Below are positions 1 to 6,657 of a stretch of 15,605 nt of DNA, piece by piece. The stretch comes from Clostridium sp. CAG:1013. Lineage in GTDB: Bacteria > Bacillota > Clostridia > Oscillospirales > Acutalibacteraceae. The position numbers and the translations under genes are program-made. The stretch spans positions 1-15,605 of the forward strand of contig HF972635.1 of NCBI GenBank assembly GCA_000432995.1. The letters run 5' to 3'. Numbering within the stretch: position 1 is the first letter of the stretch; each line of letters opens with the position of its first letter. The notes below the pieces were generated by a model. The model did not search any database. It saw nothing but the letters and a program-made list of their open reading frames with translations, and was not told the DNA's origin.

Positions 1-1271
1 CCATGCACATCGGCAACGCCCGGGGCGGCGTGCTGGGTGACGCTCTGGCCTCCGTGCTGGACGCCGCCGGTTATTATGTGGAGCGGGAGTTCTACATCAA
101 CGACGCTGGCAACCAGGTGAACAAGTTCGGCGCTTCTCTAGAAGCCCGGTATTTGCAGATCTACAAGGGTGAGGAGAATGTCCCCTTCCCTGAAGACGGC
201 TACAAGGGCGCGGACATCATCGCCCACGCGGAGAACTTCGCCAAGGAACATGGCGACAGGTACGTGGAGGCCTCCCAGGAGGAGCGCCGGGCCGCTTTGG
301 TGAATTACGCTCTGCCCAAGAACATTCAGGGCCTCCATGACGACCTGCTCCGCTACCGTGTGGAGTACGACAACTGGTTCAAGGAGTCCAGCCTTCACGA
401 GAACGGTTCCGTGAACAAGGTGGTGGAACTGCTGAAAGAAAAAGGTGCCACCTACGAGAAGGAAGGCGCTGTGTGGTTCCACGGAGAGGAATACGGCAGC
501 GAGGACTTCGTGCTGGTTCGTTCCAACGGCGTGCCCACCTATGTAGTGCCGGATATCGCCTACCACTATGGCAAGCTGGTGACCCGGAACTTTGACATGG
601 CTATCGACGTGCTGGGCGCTGACCACCACGGCTATGTGCCCCGTTTGAAGGCAGCCCTCACCGCTCTGGGAGTGGACGCTTCCCGGCTGGAAGTGGTGCT
701 GATGCAGATGGTGCGGCTGGTGCGTGACGGTGAGATCGTCAAAGCCAGCAAGCGCAGCGGCAAGGCCATCACTCTGGTGACCCTGCTGGAAGAGGTGCCC
801 GTTGACGCTGCCCGGTTCCTGTTCAACTCCTACGAGGCCAACACCCGCATCGACTTCGACCTGGATCTGGCCGTGCAGCAGGATTCCCAGAATCCGGTGT
901 ACTATGTGCAGTACGCTCACGCCCGGATTTGCAGCATTCTGAAAAACCTGGCCGCCGACGGCATCACTCCTCGGGAATGCACTTCGGAGGAACTGAGCCT
1001 ACTCACCACCCCCGAGGAACTGGAGCTGATCCGCTACATCTCTTCCTACACGGGTGAAGTCACCGCCGCTGCCAAGACTTTGGACCCGGCCAAGATCACC
1101 AAGTACGTGATGAACCTGTCCACCCTGTTCCACAAGTTCTACAACGCCTGCCGCGTCAAGGGTGTGGACGAATCCCTCTCCGCCGCCCGGCTGTACCTGT
1201 GCCTGGCCACCCGCACGGTTTTGGAGAACGCTTTGGAGCTGTTCAAAGTCACCGCACCGGAGAGCATGTAA
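1..1271 (+). CDS. argS: Arginyl-tRNA synthetase, C-terminal part (5' end outside window)
   Basis: Class I aminoacyl-tRNA synthetase that charges tRNA-Arg with arginine in the cytoplasm. The reading frame is open from the first base, and the first visible residues (MHIGNARGG) are the family's HIGH-type signature. The ATG at position 3 is therefore an internal Met, and the N-terminal ArgS-specific domain lies upstream of the window. A KMSKS-like loop is seen as KASKRSG at about 728-748. A C-terminal DALR-type anticodon-binding domain follows, with the typical YVQYAHAR stretch near 904-927. The frame ends in TAA at 1269-1271, about 40 bases before a strong hairpin terminator, so this is the last gene of its transcript. 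The identification is secure; only the true start is unknown. Confidence 0.97.
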   Translation, partial: MHIGNARGGVLGDALASVLDAAGYYVEREFYINDAGNQVNKFGASLEARYLQIYKGEENVPFPEDGYKGADIIAHAENFAKEHGDRYVEASQEERRAALVNYALPKNIQGLHDDLLRYRVEYDNWFKESSLHENGSVNKVVELLKEKGATYEKEGAVWFHGEEYGSEDFVLVRSNGVPTYVVPDIAYHYGKLVTRNFDMAIDVLGADHHGYVPRLKAALTALGVDASRLEVVLMQMVRLVRDGEIVKASKRSGKAITLVTLLEEVPVDAARFLFNSYEANTRIDFDLDLAVQQDSQNPVYYVQYAHARICSILKNLAADGITPRECTSEELSLLTTPEELELIRYISSYTGEVTAAAKTLDPAKITKYVMNLSTLFHKFYNACRVKGVDESLSAARLYLCLATRTVLENALELFKVTAPESM

Positions 1272-1311
1272 TAGAGAACATCTACGTCTTCACTTTCTAT
1301 CATCAAACAAT

Positions 1312-1350
1312 AAAAGGACATCCAGAGAAACAACCTGGATGTCCTTTTTT
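1312..1350. terminator. Bidirectional rho-independent terminator between argS and the GNAT gene
   Basis: A perfect 14-bp inverted repeat (AAAAGGACATCCAG, 1312-1325, and its complement, 1335-1348) flanks a 9-base loop. It ends in a run of six T on the + strand (1345-1350) and in AAAA at the left edge, which reads as TTTT on the - strand. It sits between two convergent genes and can stop both argS and the leftward operon. Confidence 0.93.
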
Positions 1351-1360
1351 ATGTTTTCTT

Positions 1361-1957
1361 TTACAGCTGCTCTTTATTCCAGCTTTTCAGCACTTCCCCC
1401 ACCTTGGCTTTTTCCACCTGGGGAAAAGGAATCAAAGGCTTGGGAACATCGTAGCCGGCAATGTCTTTTTCCAGCCAGAGCACATCCAGCCAACGGCCCT
1501 GCTTGAAGCCTGCATTGCGAAAAAGACCACCTTCTCGAAAGCCAAGAGCTCGGTGCATGGCAACGCTTGCTTCATTTTCCGCGGTGATGCATCCATACAC
1601 CGTGCGCACCCCTTGGAGGCGCAGCAGGTCCAGTAGTGCTCCATATAGCTTGGCCCCGATACCCCGATGACAAGCCTCTGGCCGCAGATAGATTGTAAGC
1701 TCGGCGCCCCACTGGTAAGCAGGCCGCGCGGCATAGGGATGGGCATAAGCGTAGCCCAAAATCCGGCCTTTCTCCTTCCAAACAAGGTAGGGATGCAGCG
1801 CTCCAATGGTCTCCACTCGACGGGTGAATTCCTCCAGAGACGGGACCTCATATTCAAAAGATATCACTGTGTCCGTTACATAGGGGGCGTAAACCTCCAA
1901 AATGGCCGGGGCGTCCTCCACCACAGCCAGCCGGATATGCCCCTCTCTCCCGCTCAT
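1361..1957 (-). CDS. GNAT family N-acetyltransferase, phosphinothricin-acetyltransferase-like
   Basis: Predicted acetyl-CoA-dependent N-acetyltransferase of 198 aa. The sequence follows the Pat/YncA subfamily. A first beta strand (IRLAVVEDAPAILEVYAPY) is followed by the acetyl-CoA pyrophosphate loop (HRGIGAKLYGALL), then ENEASVAMHRALGF and the closing GRWLDVLWLEKD. Members acetylate amino groups of small molecules such as phosphinothricin, methionine sulfoximine or amino acids; the substrate here cannot be read from sequence. An extra tail of about 30 residues follows the core. I chose the ATG at 1957 because it forms an ATGA overlap with the stop of the upstream 61-aa gene. The frame stays open to 1999, but the added residues do not fit the family. 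The gene is last in the leftward cluster and ends at the bidirectional terminator. Confidence 0.9.
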   Translation of the reverse strand: MSGREGHIRLAVVEDAPAILEVYAPYVTDTVISFEYEVPSLEEFTRRVETIGALHPYLVWKEKGRILGYAYAHPYAARPAYQWGAELTIYLRPEACHRGIGAKLYGALLDLLRLQGVRTVYGCITAENEASVAMHRALGFREGGLFRNAGFKQGRWLDVLWLEKDIAGYDVPKPLIPFPQVEKAKVGEVLKSWNKEQL

Positions 1958-2139
1958 CGTTTCCACGGCCAGAAATACAGGCCGTAAGCGATCAAGCACA
2001 GGGAGATGATCCCCGCGCTAATAGCGGCTCCGATCGCCATGGAGGTATGACGCAAAGGCCCTGCCACCATGCTGATCACAATGGCCACGCTGTCGGCAAA
2101 CAGCAGCAGCCGGAATAATTTCCGTTCCACTTCGGTCAT
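1954..2139 (-). CDS. Small two-helix membrane protein
   Basis: A 61-aa protein that I do not recognise as a named family. It has a short charged N-terminus (MTEVERK) and two hydrophobic segments, about residues 9-27 and 33-57. These are long enough to cross the membrane twice, and the protein ends in a basic residue pair (KR). It is probably real: a good Shine-Dalgarno (AAGGAAG) lies about 7 bases before the ATG, and the stop overlaps the GNAT start as ATGA, so the two are probably translated together. A candidate promoter lies just upstream. It could be an accessory membrane protein or a member of the small DUF-type membrane proteins common in Firmicutes; no function is assigned. Confidence 0.72.
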   Translation of the reverse strand: MTEVERKLFRLLLFADSVAIVISMVAGPLRHTSMAIGAAISAGIISLCLIAYGLYFWPWKR

Positions 2140-2181
2140 ATCGGATCTTCCTTTCCCACAGGTCCAAAAGACTTCCTTGTT

Positions 2182-2210
2182 ATTGTACCCCCGCGCTCCC
2201 TCACACGCAA
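2182..2210 (-). promoter_or_regulatory. Candidate promoter for the small membrane protein / GNAT pair
   Basis: On the - strand, TTGCGT (2210-2205), a 17-base spacer and TACAAT (2187-2182) lie in the 97-base gap between rsmA and the 61-aa gene. The -10 is good and the -35 only half matches consensus. I see no terminator after rsmA, so read-through from the upstream genes is also possible. Confidence 0.4.
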
Positions 2211-2236
2211 GGTGATTTTTCCCAATGAGTCCGTCC

Positions 2237-3091
2237 TCAACCCAACAGGCCGTTGGAGAGGACCGCCAGCTGCTCCAAGGTCAAACGCTCAGCGCGAATG
2301 TTCGCCGGGATACCGGACGCAGTCAGTGTTTCTTCCACCTGCGCCTTGGGTACTCCCAAAGTGGCGGAGATGGAATTGGCAGCCGTTTTTCGCCGCTGAG
2401 CGAACGCTGCTCGGGAAACTTTGAAAAACCATTCCTCGTTCCGGACCTCCACAGGAGGGTCCTTCCGCAGATCCAGGCGGATGACCGCGGAATCTACATT
2501 GGGAGGCGGCATGAAGCTGCCCCGGCCCACAGGGAACAGCACTTGAGGCACGCTGCGGTAATGGACAGCCACGCTGACAGCCCCACATTCCCGGGAACCG
2601 GGAGGTGCGCAAAGGCGTTGGGCCGCTTCCTTCTGAACCATAACCGTGATGGCGGTGATGGGCAGCTCCTCTTCCAGCAGACGGAGAATCACCGGCGAAG
2701 TGATGTAATAGGGCAGGTTGGCGCAAACGCACACTGGTCCGCCGCCGAACTCCTCCTGGATAAGCTGGTGCAGATCCAGTTTCATTACGTCGCCTGGGAC
2801 GATCTTCACGTTGTCACAATCGGCCAGAGTCTCTTCCAGCACAGGAAACAGCCGCTGGTCCAGCTCGATAGCGGTCACTTTCTTGGCCACTTGGGAAAGC
2901 TCCCAAGTGAGTACGCCGATGCCCGGTCCCACTTCGATGACACCCTCGCACTCACCGGCACCGCATTCCGCCGCCATCCGGGGACAGACGCTGCCGTTGA
3001 TAAGGAAATTCTGTCCCAACGCTTTGGAAAAATGAAATCCGTGACGGGACAGCACTTCTTTGATCTGTCCCGGATCGGAAAGATGGCTCAT
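2237..3091 (-). CDS. rsmA: 16S rRNA (adenine(1518)-N(6)/adenine(1519)-N(6))-dimethyltransferase
   Basis: RsmA (KsgA) dimethylates two adjacent adenines in the helix 45 loop of 16S rRNA with SAM, a late step of 30S assembly. Loss of it gives kasugamycin resistance. The 284-aa length is usual for the family. Visible motifs are KALGQNFL (residues 23-30), the SAM-binding EVGPGIGVLT (53-62), the acidic SAM-ribose contact in AIELD, GDVMKLD, and the catalytic NLPYY (125-129). A C-terminal helical domain follows. The start is well supported: AGGAGG lies 7 bases upstream of the ATG, inside the end of the preceding gene, and the ATG overlaps that gene's stop as ATGA. The protein is thus likely translationally coupled to the membrane protein upstream. 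Confidence 0.97.
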   Translation of the reverse strand: MSHLSDPGQIKEVLSRHGFHFSKALGQNFLINGSVCPRMAAECGAGECEGVIEVGPGIGVLTWELSQVAKKVTAIELDQRLFPVLEETLADCDNVKIVPGDVMKLDLHQLIQEEFGGGPVCVCANLPYYITSPVILRLLEEELPITAITVMVQKEAAQRLCAPPGSRECGAVSVAVHYRSVPQVLFPVGRGSFMPPPNVDSAVIRLDLRKDPPVEVRNEEWFFKVSRAAFAQRRKTAANSISATLGVPKAQVEETLTASGIPANIRAERLTLEQLAVLSNGLLG

Positions 3092-5196
3092 GATTCGTCC
3101 TCCTGTTCTGTCACTTGATACAGCACCCGGCTGCCGTCATCGTATACCCGCGTGTAAAGCCGGTCCAACGCTTCCGTATCCACCTGGTACGAAACTCGTT
3201 CAAAATCGCTTACCAAAATATAATCCACCCCCAGCTGCTCCACCAAGGGTTGTGACCCCTCTGGGTGCTGGTAGATCACTTCAGCCGCCTGCTGGCTCTC
3301 CCAGTAGGGAAGACCGTGGAAATACAAATAAGAAGGTGAACCGCACACCACGTCTCGACCTGCAAGGGAAGCGATCTCGTTGTTGTGGCGGGTGTCGGTA
3401 AGGATCACGGAATGGGTCGGGGTGTTTTCCTCCACCCATTGGGCCAAATCCAACGCGCCAGAACCGAACAGCTCGTAACTGGCCACAGTCTCCCGCCCCA
3501 TGGTGAACACCGCCGAAACAGAGGTCAAGGCAACCAGTCCTGCTGCGGCTCCCGCTTGGGCACGTCTATTCTTCAAAAGCTCCAACCCACGCCAAGCACA
3601 CTGAGCGGCTGCACAGCAGAGAAACGCAAAAGCTGGGTAAAGCAATTTGTTGTTGTCGTAGTCATTCGGCTGAAACTCCACCAGTTCCGCCAGAAGCCAA
3701 ATGGCCAAAGCAGGCGCGTACTGAGCGAATTCCCGGCTGTTTGCCAAGAGCAGGCCGCCAAAAGCCAGTATCGCCGTCAAGCCAAGATTTTTCAGGTAAA
3801 AGACCAGGTAACCGTCCTCCCCGATAACCCATCCAAAGTGTCCCCGGATGAAGCTGCCGTCCCCTACCTGCTGGAACGTCCAATAAAACAGCTGAGGCAG
3901 CGCCAAGAGAAGGGATACCCCCAACAGCACACCCCAGGTGGATACCACTCGGCGCATGTCCCGGCGGCGGATCGTCTCCCCTACCAAGAATCCTGCCAAG
4001 GCCAGAAACACCACCAACACCACCCCGGCTGCGGCCAAGAACAGGTTGGAATCCTCCTTGCCACGGAAAAGCTCTTTTGCCACTGAGAAGGTGATAATTC
4101 CGACAATCACAAGCACTTTCCCCACATTAGAGGCAGCAGATTCCCAGAAAAGTCCCCGGCACAGAGAAAAGACCATCCACACCCCGCAGACCAACCCCAG
4201 TGCCAAAAAGGAGTGGGTATGGACCATGGGCATGACTCCTGCCATGATCCCTGTCCACAGGAAATACCTTTTTTCCCGCTGGAACACGCCCCGGTACAGC
4301 AGATACAGCGCCGGAAACAGCAGGGCCCAGCCGAACAGGGTAGCCCGCTGGGGAAGCATCATGTCCACGATCACGTTGACCCAGCGGATATTTTCCCCGG
4401 TGAGATTGGTGGGAGTCTCATAAAAGGACGTAAAAATCCGGGTGAAGTTTTCCATCCCACCGCCCAGAAAATACAGAAAGCCAAACCCGCCGTTGAACAC
4501 GAAAAACAGCCAGGCCAGAGCAGTCCTGCCTTTTCCCTGGGTCATCCGGGAGAAAAAGGCGTACAGGGCAAACAGCACCTGTGCTCCCGCAACCCACATT
4601 GGCAAAACGTAGGCAAACCACAAAGGAGCTCCCAGCTGGTACAGGCTGGCGGAAATGCTGTCCGACAAAAAGGGATAGGAAAGCCGCGTTCCGGGCAAAA
4701 GGGAATAGTCAGGGGGAAAATCCTGCTGATTGGCAAGGCTGGTAATGAAACTCAGGTGCATGCTCATGTCTCCGTAAGTGGCTTGGCTGGAATACACCAC
4801 CCCGTCTTCCCACCGGAAGGAGTGCCACACCAGAAAGCAGAAGAATCCCCACACGCACAGGACCACCCAAAGAAACTTCCGGCGCACAAACGCCCGAAAG
4901 ACCTCCCGGAGATCCAAAACCGGAAGTCCCTTCTCACGCCCCTGCCACAGGACAACTCCCGACAAAACCAGGGACAACGCCAGTCCGCAGAGCAGGGCCA
5001 AAGGGGTGAAATCCAGAAAAAAAGCGAACACAACCGGCAGCCATTGAAGCAAGGCGCTTCCCCACACACTGCCGAAAAGAAGCCGAATTCCGGCACTCTC
5101 CCGCGGAAGGGCCGCTCCAGCCAAAATCACGCCGCAGTATTGAAACCCGGCGAAAACCAGCAGTGCCAGAGCACACCCTAGCAGAGTCCCTTCCAT
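3088..5196 (-). CDS. Polytopic membrane protein, GT-C glycosyltransferase-like
   Basis: A 702-aa integral membrane protein with about 12 or more hydrophobic segments and a soluble C-terminal domain of roughly 120 residues. The first long outer loop carries an Asp/His pattern (YGDMSMHL, residues 141-148) followed by FPPDY and SYPFLSDS. This resembles the first loop of GT-C enzymes and DUF2298-like proteins, which transfer sugars from polyprenyl-phosphate donors. The C-terminal part (WVEENTPTHSVILTD, then SLAGRDVVCG) resembles the outer domain of such enzymes. Donor and acceptor are unknown, and the GT-C assignment is an inference from topology and loop motifs. The ATG has a GGGGAGG ribosome binding site 5-6 bases upstream and a promoter at 5231-5259. 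The stop overlaps the rsmA start. Confidence 0.85.
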   Translation of the reverse strand: MEGTLLGCALALLVFAGFQYCGVILAGAALPRESAGIRLLFGSVWGSALLQWLPVVFAFFLDFTPLALLCGLALSLVLSGVVLWQGREKGLPVLDLREVFRAFVRRKFLWVVLCVWGFFCFLVWHSFRWEDGVVYSSQATYGDMSMHLSFITSLANQQDFPPDYSLLPGTRLSYPFLSDSISASLYQLGAPLWFAYVLPMWVAGAQVLFALYAFFSRMTQGKGRTALAWLFFVFNGGFGFLYFLGGGMENFTRIFTSFYETPTNLTGENIRWVNVIVDMMLPQRATLFGWALLFPALYLLYRGVFQREKRYFLWTGIMAGVMPMVHTHSFLALGLVCGVWMVFSLCRGLFWESAASNVGKVLVIVGIITFSVAKELFRGKEDSNLFLAAAGVVLVVFLALAGFLVGETIRRRDMRRVVSTWGVLLGVSLLLALPQLFYWTFQQVGDGSFIRGHFGWVIGEDGYLVFYLKNLGLTAILAFGGLLLANSREFAQYAPALAIWLLAELVEFQPNDYDNNKLLYPAFAFLCCAAAQCAWRGLELLKNRRAQAGAAAGLVALTSVSAVFTMGRETVASYELFGSGALDLAQWVEENTPTHSVILTDTRHNNEIASLAGRDVVCGSPSYLYFHGLPYWESQQAAEVIYQHPEGSQPLVEQLGVDYILVSDFERVSYQVDTEALDRLYTRVYDDGSRVLYQVTEQEDES

Positions 5197-5230
5197 GGCT
5201 TCCTCCCCTTCCCCAAAACGGTATGAAAGA

Positions 5231-5259
5231 ATTGTACCATTTCCCCAGATAAATGTAAA
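5231..5259 (-). promoter_or_regulatory. Promoter for the leftward membrane protein-rsmA operon
   Basis: On the - strand, TTTACA (5259-5254), a 17-base spacer and TACAAT (5236-5231) each match consensus at five of six positions. They lie about 35 bases before the start codon at 5196. The -35 is separated by one base from the -35 of the opposite promoter. Confidence 0.75.
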
Positions 5260-5260
5260 G

Positions 5261-5289
5261 TTGCCAAACCCGCCCCAACCAGGTATAAT
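5261..5289 (+). promoter_or_regulatory. Promoter for the dCMP deaminase operon
   Basis: TTGCCA (5261-5266), a 17-base spacer and a perfect TATAAT (5284-5289) lie about 60 bases before the start codon at 5349. The arrangement is that of a standard sigma-A promoter. Confidence 0.82.
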
Positions 5290-5348
5290 ATCTGAAAAGA
5301 GAAACCAAAGGGCGGCGGCCCTTGGGACATAAGAAAGGGGAATCCTCC

Positions 5349-5846
5349 ATGGAAGGGCTTGAGCGGCGGGATAAAATCAACTACTATCTGGATCTGGCGG
5401 AGGCGGTAAGCCAACGGGGCACCTGCCTGCGGAAGCTGTACGGGGCCGTCATCGTGAAAAACGACGAGGTGATTTCCACCGGCTACGTGGGAGCTCCCAG
5501 AGGTCGGCAGAACTGCTCCGACCTAGGCTACTGCCTGCGGACCAAGCTGGGCATCCCCCGGGGCGAACGGTACGAGCTTTGCCGCAGTGTCCATGCGGAG
5601 GCCAACGCCATCATCTGCGCTTCCCGCCGGGACATGATCGGCGCTACCTTGTACCTGGTGGGCAAAGAGGTTCCCACCGGCGAATATGTAAAAAACGCCA
5701 TGTGCTGCTCCATGTGCAAACGGATGGTCATCAATGCTGGGATCAAAGAAGTGGTGGTCCGGGACAACCGGGATCATTACCGGATCATCAACGTGGATCA
5801 ATGGATCATTGACGACGAGTCTCTGAAAGGGGTGCTGGGCTATTGA
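5349..5846 (+). CDS. Deoxycytidylate (dCMP) deaminase family protein
   Basis: Zinc-dependent deaminase of 165 aa. The family converts dCMP to dUMP and so feeds thymidylate synthesis. The zinc site is visible: HAEANA gives His82 and the proton-shuttling Glu84, and CCSMCKRMVINAG gives Cys120 and Cys123. In this protein the usual Pro before the first Cys is Cys119. The N-terminal region (DLAEAVSQRGTCLRKLYGAVIVKND) and STGYVGAPRG are typical for dCMP deaminases and ComEB-like proteins; the sequence alone does not exclude ComEB. A TTG at 5322 is in frame, but the ATG at 5349 follows an AAAGGGG ribosome binding site with 8-base spacing and fits the family N-terminus. The stop overlaps the start of the next gene. 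Confidence 0.92.
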   Translation: MEGLERRDKINYYLDLAEAVSQRGTCLRKLYGAVIVKNDEVISTGYVGAPRGRQNCSDLGYCLRTKLGIPRGERYELCRSVHAEANAIICASRRDMIGATLYLVGKEVPTGEYVKNAMCCSMCKRMVINAGIKEVVVRDNRDHYRIINVDQWIIDDESLKGVLGY

Positions 5847-6604
5847 GCTCCTTGGAGAAACCGGCACGATTCCACCTGCTGGACACAGTGCGAGGGCTCT
5901 GCCTCATCAGCATGATTGCCTACCACGGTATGTACGATCTGGTGGATATTTTCCGGCTGCCCGCTCCCTGGTACAACGACTGGCCTGGATATCTCTGGCA
6001 GCAAAGCATCTGCTGGACCTTCATTCTCCTGTCGGGAATGTGCTGGCGGCTTTCCCGCCGTCATGTAAAACGTGGTTTGCTTTTGGTGGGGTGCGCCACA
6101 GCGATCACCCTGATCACCTTGCTTGCCATGCCCTCCCAGCGGATCCTTTACGGGGTGCTGAACTTGCTGGGGCTTTCCGCCCTGTTGATGATCCCTCTGG
6201 ACAAGCTGTTCCGAAAGCTGCCTGACTGGGCGGGGCTTTTGGGTGCGCTGGCATTGTTTTTCCTCACCAGGAACGTGTCCCGAGGCAGTCTGGGATTTGA
6301 AGGGCTGGTGCTGTGTCACCTGCCGGAATGGCTTTACACCACAGATGTGACGGCCGTGCTGGGATTTCCCTCCCCCACTTTTTGGAGCACGGATTATTTT
6401 CCTCTGTTACCCTGGTTTTTCCTGTACTGTGCAGGGTATTTCCTGTGGGGTGTTCTCTCCCGAAACGAGAAAGCCAAAGAGCTTCTCACCCTTGGAGTGC
6501 GGCCACTGAGCTTTCTGGGCCGCCACAGTCTGGTGATCTATCTGGCTCACCAACCGGTGCTGATGGGGATCTTCCTGATGCTGGGTCAGCTGGCGGCGCT
6601 GTGA
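5843..6604 (+). CDS. HGSNAT/DUF1624-type membrane protein (heparan-alpha-glucosaminide N-acetyltransferase-like)
   Basis: A 253-aa polytopic membrane protein of the DUF1624/HGSNAT catalytic-domain family, relatives of membrane acyltransferases that pass acetyl groups across the membrane to sugars. Evidence is the opening RFHLLDTVRGLCLISMIAYHG (about residues 9-29) with a conserved His in the first helix, followed by about seven hydrophobic segments. The ending LGRHSLVIYLAHQPVLMG is also typical of acyltransferase-3-like membrane proteins. The acceptor in this organism is unknown. The start is probably TTG at 5843, overlapping the TGA of the deaminase, with AAAGGGG about 10 bases upstream. A second TTG at 5852 is possible. 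A terminator follows the stop directly. Confidence 0.85.
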   Translation: MSSLEKPARFHLLDTVRGLCLISMIAYHGMYDLVDIFRLPAPWYNDWPGYLWQQSICWTFILLSGMCWRLSRRHVKRGLLLVGCATAITLITLLAMPSQRILYGVLNLLGLSALLMIPLDKLFRKLPDWAGLLGALALFFLTRNVSRGSLGFEGLVLCHLPEWLYTTDVTAVLGFPSPTFWSTDYFPLLPWFFLYCAGYFLWGVLSRNEKAKELLTLGVRPLSFLGRHSLVIYLAHQPVLMGIFLMLGQLAAL

Positions 6605-6615
6605 TAGGAACAAAT

Positions 6616-6654
6616 AAAAAAAGGGGCGCGCTGCGTTGGCGGCGGCCCCTTTTC
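6616..6654. terminator. Bidirectional terminator between the DUF1624 gene and leuA
   Basis: The inverted repeat AAAAGGGGC (6619-6627) and GCCCCTTTT (6645-6653) is bordered on the left by seven A (6616-6622), giving a T-run for leftward leuA transcripts. On the right it ends in TTTTC for rightward transcripts. It fills the gap between two convergent genes. Confidence 0.88.
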
Positions 6655-6657
6655 TTG

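Noticed and set aside
2225..3118. Open frame of 297 codons on the + strand
   Set aside because: It is antisense to rsmA, which carries all the family motifs; there is no domain and no ribosome binding site.
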